Assembly (NCBI GenBank): GCA_014379625.1 | Contig: JACMLJ010000065.1 | Location: 1-64,000, forward strand | Source: Ferruginibacter sp. | GTDB lineage: Bacteria; Bacteroidota; Bacteroidia; Chitinophagales; Chitinophagaceae | Length of the DNA stretch: 64,000 nt | Reading direction: 5' to 3' | Shown: piece after piece, positions 20,375-30,162 of the stretch | Layout of the letters: the number at the start of each line of letters is the position of its first letter | Position numbering within the stretch: position 1 is the first letter of the stretch | Notes under the pieces: model-generated | Database searches by the model: none | The model's input: only the letters and a program-made list of their open reading frames with translations | What the model was told of the DNA's origin: nothing | Translations under genes and position numbers: made by a program

Positions 20375-20992
20375 TTGCATAGCCTTGACCAGTATAAATT
20401 ATTCGAAATGGTTACCCAAAAATTAATACAGTCTATCAATGCCATTGTTTCGCTCACAAACGAAGAGTGGTTGCAATTGCTGAAGCTCACCGAAATAAAG
20501 ATCCTTAAAAAAAACAGCTACTTTTTAAGGGAAGGACAGGTTTGTGAATCCGTTGCGTTCGTTAATAATGGCACGTTAATCTATTTTAAATCGTTGGAAA
20601 ACGGCGACGAAATTACTACAGACTTTGCTTTTGATGGGGATTGGGTAACCGATAATCACAGCCGCTTAAATCATTCCCCTTCTTTCATCAATATAAAAGC
20701 GATTGAAGAAACGGAACTGCTGATCATTAAAAATAACGACCTGTTTGATTTATTTTACAGCATACCAAAATTAGAGCGGTTAGGGAGAATACTGATAGAG
20801 CAGGCTTTTATAAAGATTGCGCAGCACAGCATCGATTTGCAGGTGCTTTCAGCAACAGGGCGCTATGCCAGTCTGCTTGAGCAATACCCGGAGATATTGA
20901 AAAATATCCCGCTTCACCATATTGCCAATTATTTGGGTATTGCTCCCAAATCGCTCAGTCGTATCCGGAGGCAAATATTTAAGAAATGCTGA
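20375..20992 (+). CDS. Crp/Fnr-family transcriptional regulator
   Basis: 205 aa (start possibly 20408); KKNSYFLREGQVCESVAFVNNGTLIYFKSLENGDEITTDFAFDGDWVTD...LHHIANYLGIAPKSLSRIRRQIFKK. Confidence 0.92.
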   Translation: MHSLDQYKLFEMVTQKLIQSINAIVSLTNEEWLQLLKLTEIKILKKNSYFLREGQVCESVAFVNNGTLIYFKSLENGDEITTDFAFDGDWVTDNHSRLNHSPSFINIKAIEETELLIIKNNDLFDLFYSIPKLERLGRILIEQAFIKIAQHSIDLQVLSATGRYASLLEQYPEILKNIPLHHIANYLGIAPKSLSRIRRQIFKKC

Positions 20993-21071
20993 TTTGGTAA
21001 CAAATGTGGAGCAATTACCCTTCTCACACAGCCTAGCTTTGCATAACAATCTTCTTTAAAATTCAACAGTT

Positions 21072-21677
21072 ATGAAAAAGCACGTTCTTTTTTTTGTTGC
21101 GCTCTTTTTAACCGCAACAAATGTATTTGCACAAAGCGACACATCCAACAGCGTATTCCGCAAAACAGCGCCCCGCCATTATGCAGTAAACCAAGCCCTG
21201 GAAGCAGAAAGCCTGGTGCCCATGTTTTTTACCGGTGGTTATCATTTTGCCATCGGGTACCGGTATAAAAAATTCCGGTTAAGGGCAAGTGTGATCAACG
21301 GCGGCCATTATGATGCAGAACCTGCGGGGTTAAAAAACAGTTCGGCCGATTTTAAAAGGTACTACAAAACATCACCGGGCTTTTTCCTGGGGTACAATGT
21401 TTGGAAAAACCTTGAACTCTACTCTTTTGTGGAGATGCATACTTTTCGCATTGGGCAAAAAAACACCGGTATGCATCAAGATATCCGGAGCAACGATTTT
21501 GGCGGCGGTATAAGCTACCAGTTTTTTGTTGGCCGTTATTTTTATATTCAACCCGGCATGCACCTTTATTTGCGCGCCGGTAAAACTGCAGATTTTGATG
21601 GGGTAAAATATAATATTCCCCATGCAGATATTTCTCCCGTTCTGCGTTTGGGATTCAGGCTTTGGGAAAAATTTTGA
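21072..21677 (+). CDS. Secreted / outer membrane beta-barrel-like hypothetical protein
   Basis: 201 aa, signal peptide MKKHVLFFVALFLTATNVFAQ, alternating aromatic beta-strand pattern. Confidence 0.65.
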   Translation: MKKHVLFFVALFLTATNVFAQSDTSNSVFRKTAPRHYAVNQALEAESLVPMFFTGGYHFAIGYRYKKFRLRASVINGGHYDAEPAGLKNSSADFKRYYKTSPGFFLGYNVWKNLELYSFVEMHTFRIGQKNTGMHQDIRSNDFGGGISYQFFVGRYFYIQPGMHLYLRAGKTADFDGVKYNIPHADISPVLRLGFRLWEKF

Positions 21678-21837
21678 TTACCCGCCTTTTAAGTAATTTA
21701 CTCCACCAGGTACACCGCCCGTGGCTAATTAAAGAATTGCGTAAAAGATGTAGCTCTTTTCAATAAAGGTATAATACGTACTGTAATTAAATGCACCACC
21801 TTTGCATACAGGCTATTTACTGCAATAAATTTAAACA

Positions 21838-22953
21838 ATGAACAGAAGAAAATTTATAGGCATTGCCGGCGCATCCGTTTTGGTAGCAGGCGGAGGCTAT
21901 TATTTGTGCAGTGATAAAAATAATTTCACAAGGAATGATGTTAAAAAAAGTAGTTCAATCAAAACTCCTCTTTCGAATGATGAAAGAGAAATCCTTTACC
22001 TGGCATCGCTAGCGCCTAGCGGTCATAACACTCAACCATGGTTTGTAAAATACATCGAACCATATCATTGGGTAATCGGCAATGATAAAACCAAATGGCT
22101 ACCCGGTGTTGACCCTACTCAAAGAGAGACCATCCTGTCAATAGGCGCTTTTCTGCAAAACCTTGAATATGCGGCCAATAACCGGGGTTATGATTGCCAT
22201 TTCGATATACTGGCCACGCGTAACCAGGATGAAAATATCATGGATGTAAAACTTATCAAATCAGGGATTATCCATCACTATAATATTCAAAAAATAGTAC
22301 AACGCAGAACAGTGAGATCCAACTATCTTACCGATGCTTTGAAGAGTGAAGATGTAGATTATTTAATAAAAGAGGAGCCCGGCTCCATTCATTTTATATC
22401 TAACACGACAAAAGAATATGGGTGGCTGAACGAGCAAACCATCGAAGCCAATAGAATCCAGTCGTACCGGGAAGCTGCGCAAAAGGAATTGGCCAACTGG
22501 ATAAGATTTTCAAGCAAGGATGCGGAGCAATACCGCGATGGACTTACCACCGCAGGTATGGAAATAGAAGGAATACCCGGCTGGGTTTTAAGAAACTTTT
22601 ACGGAAAATCAGCCGTAATGAAAAACAGTTTCAGGAAAGAAAGCGTTGATAAAGTGAGGAAACAGGTATCCGCGTCTGCCGGCTGGCTACTTATTACAAG
22701 TAAAGACATTTCAATAACATCACTGCTTGAAACAGGTAAACGGATGCAGCGATTATTTTTAAAAGTACGCGAAAAAGCTATAGCGATTCATCCAATGACG
22801 CAAATATTGGAAGAATCCCCCACCAATCAAACTTTACATCAATCCATTGGCATTAGCGATCCCGTTCAATTTATTTTGCGCACTGGTTATTTAAAAACAT
22901 ATCCGCCCCCCGTTTCACTCAGGCGACCCGTGGAGCGGTTTGTACGTCATTAA
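21838..22953 (+). CDS. Acg-like FMN-binding nitroreductase-family protein
   Basis: 371 aa; MNRRKFIGIAGASVLVAGGGYYL signal; LASLAPSGHNTQPWFVKYIEPYHWVIGNDKTKWLPGVDPTQRETILSIGAFLQNLEYAAN; GRRMQRLFLKVREKAIAIHPMTQ-like C-terminus. Confidence 0.85.
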   Translation: MNRRKFIGIAGASVLVAGGGYYLCSDKNNFTRNDVKKSSSIKTPLSNDEREILYLASLAPSGHNTQPWFVKYIEPYHWVIGNDKTKWLPGVDPTQRETILSIGAFLQNLEYAANNRGYDCHFDILATRNQDENIMDVKLIKSGIIHHYNIQKIVQRRTVRSNYLTDALKSEDVDYLIKEEPGSIHFISNTTKEYGWLNEQTIEANRIQSYREAAQKELANWIRFSSKDAEQYRDGLTTAGMEIEGIPGWVLRNFYGKSAVMKNSFRKESVDKVRKQVSASAGWLLITSKDISITSLLETGKRMQRLFLKVREKAIAIHPMTQILEESPTNQTLHQSIGISDPVQFILRTGYLKTYPPPVSLRRPVERFVRH

Positions 22954-22969
22954 GAGAGGGTCTTTAAAA

Positions 22970-23632
22970 TTAAACCGTCCCCTTCATTTTTTCAGCATCC
23001 GCCAAAAATTGTTTTAATCCCAAATCCGTTAAAGGATGTTTCAACAATGCCAGAATGGATGAAAGCGGGCAGGTACATACATCGGCGCCGGCCTCGGCAC
23101 AGGCGATAATATGATTACCGTTACGGATAGACGCTGCTAATATTTCCGTTTCAAAACCCTGTATGTTGTAGATATTGCTGATCTGTGCAATGAGCTGAAC
23201 CCCATCCCAGCCACTATCATCAATTCGGCCGATAAAGGGTGAAACATAGGTGGCGCCTGCCTTTGCGGCGAGTATCGCCTGACCAGCACTAAATACCAGG
23301 GTACAGTTGGTTTTAATTCCATTGTCGGTAAACCACTTAATTGCTTTGATTCCCTCTTTTATCATTGGTACTTTTACCACAATGTTAGGATGAATGGCCG
23401 CCAGCTTTTTTCCTTCTTCCACGATTGTGGCAAATTCTACTGACAACACTTCAGCGCTGATATCGCCGTCTACAATTTCACAAATGGTTTTGTAGTGATT
23501 GGCGATAGCGGCTTCGCCTTTGATATTTTCTTTTGCCATCAAAGTGGGATTGGTAGTAACTCCATCCAATATACCTAATTCATTGGCTTCGCGTATATCT
23601 GCGAGGTTAGCCGTGTCGATAAAAAATTTCAT
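22970..23632 (-). CDS. fsa: Fructose-6-phosphate aldolase / transaldolase-like
   Basis: 220 aa; [35 protein letters not shown]...[18 protein letters not shown]...[32 protein letters not shown]. Confidence 0.93.
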   Translation of the reverse strand: MKFFIDTANLADIREANELGILDGVTTNPTLMAKENIKGEAAIANHYKTICEIVDGDISAEVLSVEFATIVEEGKKLAAIHPNIVVKVPMIKEGIKAIKWFTDNGIKTNCTLVFSAGQAILAAKAGATYVSPFIGRIDDSGWDGVQLIAQISNIYNIQGFETEILAASIRNGNHIIACAEAGADVCTCPLSSILALLKHPLTDLGLKQFLADAEKMKGTV

Positions 23633-23717
23633 ATTTATTTAGTTTGAAGTGTTTAGTTGGTGAATGGTCAATGGTGAATGGCCTATGTTTCACCATTGGC
23701 CTTTCACTTAGAAAAAT

Positions 23718-24857
23718 TTATTTACTAACGGAAAGTTTATACACTGAGACCGTATGATATTTTTGTCCGGGTAATAAAAGGGTGGAAGGGAATGCGGGCT
23801 GATTGGGTGAATCCGGGAAATGCTGTGTTTCCAGACAAAGGCCTGTATGCAGGTTGATAGCTTTTCCATCACTTGTTTTAATGGTACCATCCAGGAAATT
23901 TCCTGAATAAAACTGAAGGCCCGGTTCCATAGTAAACACTTCCAGTTTTCTTCCGCTTTTCGCCTCTGATAAGGTTGCCACTTTTTTTAGGGTAGAATCT
24001 TTTTTATTCAATACAAAATTATGGTCGTATCCACCCTCCACCGAATCGATGCGTAAACCGATTTTTGTGGCTTTGGTAAAATCAAAAGGCGTGCCCTTCA
24101 CGGGTGTAATTTTGCCGGTTGGGATCAGTGTACTGTCAACAGGTGTATAATTATCTGCATCTATTTCGAGTTCGTGATCAAGAATAGTATTGCTTACATC
24201 ACCGGTTAAATTAAAGTAACAATGATTGGTAAGGTTGATTACGGTAGCCTTATCTGTTGTTGCATTGTATTCGATCTTTAATTCATCGTCATCTGTTAAT
24301 GTATACTGAACATCCACTTTTAAATTGCCGGGATAACCTTCTTCTCCATCCCTGCTGAAATAACTAAGCAGTAAAGAAGGGAGTGAATCATTTTCTGTAG
24401 CTGACTCCCATACAACTTTATCAAATCCTTTATTACCACCATGCAAATGATTGGGTGAGTTATTGGTTGCCAAAGTATATACTGAAGTATCAATTTTAAA
24501 TGTACCCTTTGCGATGCGGTTTCCATAACGCCCAATTAATGCACCAAAATAGGGAGGCTTGGCCAGGTAACCGCCGAGGCTGTCGAAGCCAAGGAGGATG
24601 TTTGATTTTTTATCATTTTTATCTGCAGATACCCAGGAGGTAACAATCCCACCGTAAGTGGTTATTTTTACCTGTGTCCCTTTTGCATTGGTGAGCGTAT
24701 AGAGAAAAACTTCTTTACCATCCGCGTTTCCAAAAGCAGCTTTTGTTATTCCTTTTGTTGGTTCCATTTTATCTTCACTTTTTTGATTATTACAAGATGT
24801 AATTGAGGTTGCAAAGATAACTGCAATCCCCAGGCTAATCAGCGATATTCCTTTCAT
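23718..24857 (-). CDS. galM: Aldose 1-epimerase (galactose mutarotase)
   Basis: 379 aa; YGGIVTSWVSADKNDKKSNILLGFDSLGGYL...NSPNHLHGGNKGFDKVVWE...NLTNHCYFNLTG...GLCLETQHFPDSPNQPAFPSTLLLPGQKY. Confidence 0.94.
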   Translation of the reverse strand: MKGISLISLGIAVIFATSITSCNNQKSEDKMEPTKGITKAAFGNADGKEVFLYTLTNAKGTQVKITTYGGIVTSWVSADKNDKKSNILLGFDSLGGYLAKPPYFGALIGRYGNRIAKGTFKIDTSVYTLATNNSPNHLHGGNKGFDKVVWESATENDSLPSLLLSYFSRDGEEGYPGNLKVDVQYTLTDDDELKIEYNATTDKATVINLTNHCYFNLTGDVSNTILDHELEIDADNYTPVDSTLIPTGKITPVKGTPFDFTKATKIGLRIDSVEGGYDHNFVLNKKDSTLKKVATLSEAKSGRKLEVFTMEPGLQFYSGNFLDGTIKTSDGKAINLHTGLCLETQHFPDSPNQPAFPSTLLLPGQKYHTVSVYKLSVSK

Positions 24858-25058
24858 AATTTAATTGATAATTTGTTTAATTGATAATTGATATAGGGTT
24901 ATTAATAATTATTTCCGGTGTTTAAATGTACCTAATCCTGCCGCCCTGTTTTTACTTTACGATTTAATTGCGATTTTATTTGTGATTTTATTACGATGGG
25001 CTGCACCCATCGCTATTGTACTTCGCTCTTTCAGGGCTTGTTTTAGTCATTTTTACAT

Positions 25059-26750
25059 TTACTCCGGGCCATACATTTGCCATTCTAAAAGTGTTGGGGC
25101 AGTTTCTTTATTTTCAACGGTTAGCCTGAAATACTGTGCTGTAACAGGTTTAAAATTTTCTACATAACCGATGCCTGCAGTAGTAATATTAAAAATTGTT
25201 TTCCAATCCGCACCTGCTTTATATTGTAGCGTCAGGTTTTGTTTTTTTTGATCCCAGGGGTGCCAGGGTTCATCTACAATAAAGGTGGAGATTGGAATTG
25301 GCTTTTTAAAATCAACTTCGATGGTGGCTTTTCTTTGATCGTCAGCAGCAGTCCAGCGCGTGAGGCGATTGCCATCCAGCAAATTTTTGCTTCCTTCTGA
25401 TTCCGATTTTTGGGAAGAAGCAATTGCCTGTCGCCCAACCATCGGTGATGGGCTGATGACTGGTTCCCCTTCAAATTCTACCACCACTACCGTGTTAATT
25501 TTGTCAGGTGCTTTCACTGGTAAACGGATCAGTGAACGATTAACTTCAGCTTTTACCACCAATATTTTTGCCGGGGCCGCCAGTAAATATGCTTTTTTGA
25601 TTTTGTTGGTCATGGGTACCCGCAGTTCCCCGTTGACCGGGTAGTCAAATACATGCAGGTACAATTTCTGATTTTTCCGGGTGCAACGTCCATAGGATAA
25701 ATAAGCAAAGGGGCTGGCAGTTGTTTCATAAATTGATTCTTTATTTATTTTAAGCCATCGGCCCACCTGGGTCAGCCTGTCAATGCTTGGTTTGGGAATT
25801 TCGCCGAGTGATGTGGGTCCTACATTTAATAAAAAATTTCCCCCTTTACTTACAATTTCAGCAAGGTTTCTAATGATCGTGGTTGTACTTTTCCAGTTGG
25901 TATCGAAGGATTTATAACCCCAGGTATCATTCATGGTCATACATGCTTCCCAGTTTCTGCCCGGGAAACCTGTTGACGGAACAAACTGTTCCGGTGTTTC
26001 CGTATCTCCTTTAAATCCCCCGCCTAAGCGGTTATTCGTTATTAGTCCGGGATGCAGTTTAAGCAGCGGAAGAAATTTCTCTGCCCTGGCCGGAGTCATA
26101 TCCTGCGGCGTATCCCACCATAAAATATCAATCTTGCCATAATTCGATAAAATTTCGTTCACCTGGGGCACAGCAATCCTGTCGAGATAAACATCCATAT
26201 CACCATCCTGTGCTTTATCCCAATGGCCTCCGCTTGCGGCGCCACCCGGATGGTTCCAATCCTGTGCCTGCGAATAGTAAAACCCGATTCTCATGCCTTG
26301 CTTATGACAGGCTTCTACCAAGGGTTTCAACAGGTCTTTACCATAGGGTGTTGCATCCACCACATCCCAATCGGTTACGGTAGAGTTGAACAAGGCAAAG
26401 CCATCATGGTGTTTTGAAGTGATCACAATATATTTCATCCCCGCATCCTTCGCCATTTTAACCCAGGCTTCGGGATTATATTTTGCGGGATTGAACTGAC
26501 CGGCGTATGGCTTGTATTTATTCACAGGGATTTTGGCCCTGTTCATAATCCATTCGCCAATGCCCGGCACCTGCTTTCCGTCATAAGTTCCGGCAGGAAC
26601 GGAATACACACCCCAATGAATAAACATCCCGAACTTGGCATCCTTCCACCAGCCCATCTTACTGCTATCGGCAGGAGATAAATTTGGTTGCGACTTAACA
26701 GTGGACATGATCAACAATAATAAGGTAATGTGAAATAATATTTTTTTCAT
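25059..26750 (-). CDS. GH29-like alpha-L-fucosidase with C-terminal F5/8-type carbohydrate-binding module
   Basis: Likely start 26750 (MKKILFHITLLLLIMSTVKSQ); WWKDAKFGMFIHWGVYSVPAGTYDG...MKYIVITSKHHDGFALFNSTVTDWDVVDATPYGKDLLKPLVEACHKQGMRIGFYYS. Confidence 0.93.
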   Translation of the reverse strand: MKKILFHITLLLLIMSTVKSQPNLSPADSSKMGWWKDAKFGMFIHWGVYSVPAGTYDGKQVPGIGEWIMNRAKIPVNKYKPYAGQFNPAKYNPEAWVKMAKDAGMKYIVITSKHHDGFALFNSTVTDWDVVDATPYGKDLLKPLVEACHKQGMRIGFYYSQAQDWNHPGGAASGGHWDKAQDGDMDVYLDRIAVPQVNEILSNYGKIDILWWDTPQDMTPARAEKFLPLLKLHPGLITNNRLGGGFKGDTETPEQFVPSTGFPGRNWEACMTMNDTWGYKSFDTNWKSTTTIIRNLAEIVSKGGNFLLNVGPTSLGEIPKPSIDRLTQVGRWLKINKESIYETTASPFAYLSYGRCTRKNQKLYLHVFDYPVNGELRVPMTNKIKKAYLLAAPAKILVVKAEVNRSLIRLPVKAPDKINTVVVVEFEGEPVISPSPMVGRQAIASSQKSESEGSKNLLDGNRLTRWTAADDQRKATIEVDFKKPIPISTFIVDEPWHPWDQKKQNLTLQYKAGADWKTIFNITTAGIGYVENFKPVTAQYFRLTVENKETAPTLLEWQMYGPE

Positions 26751-26874
26751 AATTGACAGGTTTGCATCGAAATTATTCAAGCTGAGTAGAAGCTTATTTT
26801 GCAGAAGTTTTATTTCAAAATCCCGGTAAAAATACGGTTGAAATGTCATCTGTAAAAATATGCCTTTTTTATGG

Positions 26875-27882
26875 TCATAGCCCTGGTCCCGGATCAACAG
26901 CAGGCCATCCATTTACCCAGTTTATTTTCTTAATCTGTAGTTTTGACCGGCCCTTATCTCTTGCATCGTAGGCATGGTACACAAGGTAATCAGCGCCATC
27001 GAAAGCAGCCGCTGCATTGTGTCCTACGCCATACCAATTTTGATCTCCTTCCAATACCAGCGAACCACCGCCCACATTCATAGGTACACCATCCTTATCA
27101 GCAAATGGCCCGAATATTTTTTCGCTTCTTCCCACTATCATCTTGTAGGTACTTTTTTCTCCGCGGCAGCAATAGTCAAAGGAAACAAATAAATAATAAT
27201 AATTTTGGTGCCTGTAAATAAAAGGCGCTTCAATTGCCGCATCACCCGCCACTGAATCAGGGAGAATAAAATCTCTTTTACGGCTTGCAACGGTGTACCA
27301 GGTTTCGGGTTGTGCAAGAGTGGTTAAATCATCTTTCAGTTTTACTAATTTTATCCCGGTCCAGAAAGAGCCGAAAACCAGCCAGGGCTTTTTATCTTCA
27401 TCCATCACCAGGTTAGGATCAATAGCATTCCACATATCGCGGCCAGGTACTGATTGTATCAATTTACCATGATCAACCCATTTAAAATCTGCAGATGAAG
27501 GATCAAGCGTTTTGTTGGTGGCTACTCCAATGCAGGAAGTATTTTTACCAAAGGCAGAAACCGAATAATATAAATAATACTGCCCGTTATGGTAACTGAT
27601 ATCCGGTGCCCAGGTATGTCCGCTGTAACCCGGTACTGCATCCACGCCCCATTGAGGCGCTTTACTAAACACGGGTTTACCGCGCTTCCAGTGTTTCATA
27701 TCGGTTGAAGAAAAAACAGCAATACCACGCCCTGTGCCAAAAATATAATAAGTGCTATCCTGTCGTATGATCGCCGGGTCATGAACAGGGATAAGGGTAT
27801 CATTAAACAACCTTTGAGCCGCTGGTTGTGCATGTATTTGTGCGCTTAACAACAAACCGGAAAATACCAGCAGGCTTTTCAT
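26875..27882 (-). CDS. GH43-family arabinan endo-1,5-alpha-L-arabinosidase-like
   Basis: Likely start 27882 (MKSLLVFSGLLLSAQIHAQ); VHDPAIIRQDSTYYIFGTGRGIAVFSSTDMKHWKR...APDISYHNGQYYLYYSVSAFGKNTSCIGVATNKTLDP...IDPNLVMDEDKKPWLVFGSFW. Confidence 0.92.
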   Translation of the reverse strand: MKSLLVFSGLLLSAQIHAQPAAQRLFNDTLIPVHDPAIIRQDSTYYIFGTGRGIAVFSSTDMKHWKRGKPVFSKAPQWGVDAVPGYSGHTWAPDISYHNGQYYLYYSVSAFGKNTSCIGVATNKTLDPSSADFKWVDHGKLIQSVPGRDMWNAIDPNLVMDEDKKPWLVFGSFWTGIKLVKLKDDLTTLAQPETWYTVASRKRDFILPDSVAGDAAIEAPFIYRHQNYYYLFVSFDYCCRGEKSTYKMIVGRSEKIFGPFADKDGVPMNVGGGSLVLEGDQNWYGVGHNAAAAFDGADYLVYHAYDARDKGRSKLQIKKINWVNGWPAVDPGPGL

Positions 27883-27994
27883 TGAATCAAATATATTGCT
27901 ATTCATACCCATTCTTTTCCTCATTGATTAAAAGTTTATCCTAAAAGCCGTGGCATTAGCCGAAGGATGACTAACCACGCAAATGCGATTTCCT

Positions 27995-29038
27995 TTACTT
28001 ATTTTTTCCCTTTACTAACTGGATACCTTCCGTGGTCATAATCACCCGCTTTATAGTTCCGTCTTTATTATAATACAAATAGTCGATACAAACTGAACGG
28101 CGAAAACTGCTGCCCTCCGTTGGCAAGCTACCATTGTGATAAATAAAGTAAGACTTCCCTTTAAAATCGATGATGGACTGGTGATTGGTATTTGAGTTGC
28201 CGGCCACTTCATTTAAAATGCCTTTAAAAACCCACGGTCCTTCTATGGCAGAACTCATTGCATAAGCAATCTTTTCCGGAAATTCGTAGGCATAGGAAAG
28301 GTAGTACCATTTATTGTGTTTATGTATCCAGGGGGCTTCTGTAAAGTGGGGTAAATCAATGGTATGGATGGGGCCATCCAGTTCCGTCATGTTTTCCTTT
28401 AGCTTTGCATAATAACATTTGGTGTTACCCCAAAACAGGTAAGCCTGCCCGTTATCATCAATGATTACCGATGGATCTATATCATCCCAGCTAATGGTTG
28501 CACCGGTGGTCATGTCATTCGTAATAATTGCAGAACCGCGGGCATCTTTAAACGGCCCCGCGGGATGATCAGACACCGCAACACCAATGGCCTTTCCTTT
28601 AATGGTGGCGTGTGATACAGCTACATACCAGTAATACCTGCCGTTTCTTTCAATTACCTGCGAAGCCCAGGCATCATCCTTCGCCCATCCAAAATCTTTT
28701 ACCTTAAGCGGCACAGGGTGTTCTCTCCAGTTTACCATATCCGCTGATGAATAACATAGCCATTCGTGCATGATGTAGCCATCTTTTCGTGGCAGCCCCT
28801 CATCGTGCCCGGTATATAAATAAACAGAATCGCCATGCACCATTGCCGCAGGATCTGCCGTGTACTTATCCTTTATAATCGGGTTGCCGGCAATAACGGG
28901 GGTTTCTTTTAGCTGTGCCGAAACAACCGGGGCATACGAGACACCAGCGATAAATATTATCCATGCACAAAAGCGGTTGCTTAAAAAATGTCGCTGCAAT
29001 TTGGTAGCTGTACTATTCATGAATTTATTTTTTTTCAA
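27995..29038 (-). CDS. GH43-family glycoside hydrolase (arabinosidase/xylosidase)
   Basis: 347 aa; YTADPAAMVHGDSVYLYTGHDE...WAKDDAWASQVIERNGRYYWYVAV...IDPSVIIDDNGQAYLFWGNTKCYYAKLKENM...FTEAPWIHKHNKWYYLSYA. Confidence 0.92.
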   Translation of the reverse strand: MKKNKFMNSTATKLQRHFLSNRFCAWIIFIAGVSYAPVVSAQLKETPVIAGNPIIKDKYTADPAAMVHGDSVYLYTGHDEGLPRKDGYIMHEWLCYSSADMVNWREHPVPLKVKDFGWAKDDAWASQVIERNGRYYWYVAVSHATIKGKAIGVAVSDHPAGPFKDARGSAIITNDMTTGATISWDDIDPSVIIDDNGQAYLFWGNTKCYYAKLKENMTELDGPIHTIDLPHFTEAPWIHKHNKWYYLSYAYEFPEKIAYAMSSAIEGPWVFKGILNEVAGNSNTNHQSIIDFKGKSYFIYHNGSLPTEGSSFRRSVCIDYLYYNKDGTIKRVIMTTEGIQLVKGKNK

Positions 29039-29155
29039 TGCAACGGTGAGTTGAAGAAAGGCCTGTAATCATGATATGCATGGCCACCGGGCAACAGCCG
29101 AATTTCACACTCAATAACAAAAGTTTCCGGTGCTGCCTAAAACATCCACCATCCA

Positions 29156-29860
29156 TTATTTCCAGCTATTTTGCCCCGGCACCAGGTTTAAAAAAGAGTT
29201 TAATGAAGCGTTGTATTTTTTAGTATCCACCTTATAATAGAAAGCCCCTTTTTTTGAACCTAATTTATCTTTGTCTTTTAATTTCATCAATAATTTGGTG
29301 GATAATAATTTGCGATTGAAATTCCCCTTGTCAAACCCGGTATTGTAAACACATTGATATAAATTTTGCAACTGGGGTATAGTAAATTTTGCCGGTAACA
29401 ATTCAAACAATAACGGGTGCAGGGCCGCTTTATAGCGTAACTTTTCTTTGGCAAGCTCTACTATTTTTGTATGGTCAAATATCAGGTCGGGTAATTCATT
29501 GATCGAAAACCAGGCCGGGTGATAATGTTCAATGATCTGCTGTGTATATTGCTGAATATCGATCAATGCAAAAAAGGTGATAGAAACAGTGCGCTCTACT
29601 GTATCCCGGTCAATTGCTGAAAATGCGTGCAACTGTTCCATATACAATCCATCCAACCCGGTCAGTTCCTTTAAAACCCTTGCTGCCGCATCTTCCGCGC
29701 TTTCTTTTTCACCCACAAACCCACCAACCAAACTCCATTTTCCGCGAAAAGGCTCAAATCCCCTTTGAATTACCATCAGCTTTAATTCCTGTCCGTCAAA
29801 ACCAAAAATGATACAATCTACGGCGAAAAGAAACCGCTTCTGTTGTGAATACCGGCGCAT
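29156..29860 (-). CDS. Nudix-family transcriptional regulator (NrtR/AraR-like)
   Basis: 234 aa; Nudix-like core GKWSLVGGFVGEKESAEDAAARVLKELTGL and C-terminal winged-helix-like region TKLLMKLKDKDKLGSKKGAFYYKVDTKKY; lies inside the arabinose locus. Confidence 0.85.
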   Translation of the reverse strand: MRRYSQQKRFLFAVDCIIFGFDGQELKLMVIQRGFEPFRGKWSLVGGFVGEKESAEDAAARVLKELTGLDGLYMEQLHAFSAIDRDTVERTVSITFFALIDIQQYTQQIIEHYHPAWFSINELPDLIFDHTKIVELAKEKLRYKAALHPLLFELLPAKFTIPQLQNLYQCVYNTGFDKGNFNRKLLSTKLLMKLKDKDKLGSKKGAFYYKVDTKKYNASLNSFLNLVPGQNSWK

Positions 29861-29925
29861 AATAAATGTTGCTGATTTGGGAACTTAAAATTTATTACGA
29901 TGATAGTTTATGACCAATACTTGGT

Positions 29926-30162
29926 CCTTCGACTGTATCGACCTTCGGCTTCGCTCAGGGCGATCAGGCGATATCCCCCGGCTATAGCGCCCTTCGGCTT
30001 CGCTCAGGACGATCGGGCAACATCCTTCGACTCCGCTCAGGACTACATAATTCATCCTTCGGCTGTATCGCCCTTCGACTGCGCTCAGGACTGCATAACT
30101 CATCCTTTGGATTCGCTCAGGACGATCAGGTAACATCCTTCGACTTCGCTCAGGACAGTCCT
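29926..30162. repeat. Imperfect tandem array, about 33-bp period, of CCTTCGRCTNCGCTCAGGAC units
   Basis: Repeated ccttcggcttcgctcagggcgatcaggcgatat / ccttcggcttcgctcaggacgatcgggcaacat / ccttcgactccgctcaggactacataattcat / ... ccttcgacttcgctcaggacagtc. Confidence 0.9.

Noticed and set aside
29926-30162. Considered the 33-bp array as a CRISPR
   Set aside because: The conserved core and variable tail lack fixed-length unique spacers, and the core itself varies; it fits a dispersed tandem repeat family.
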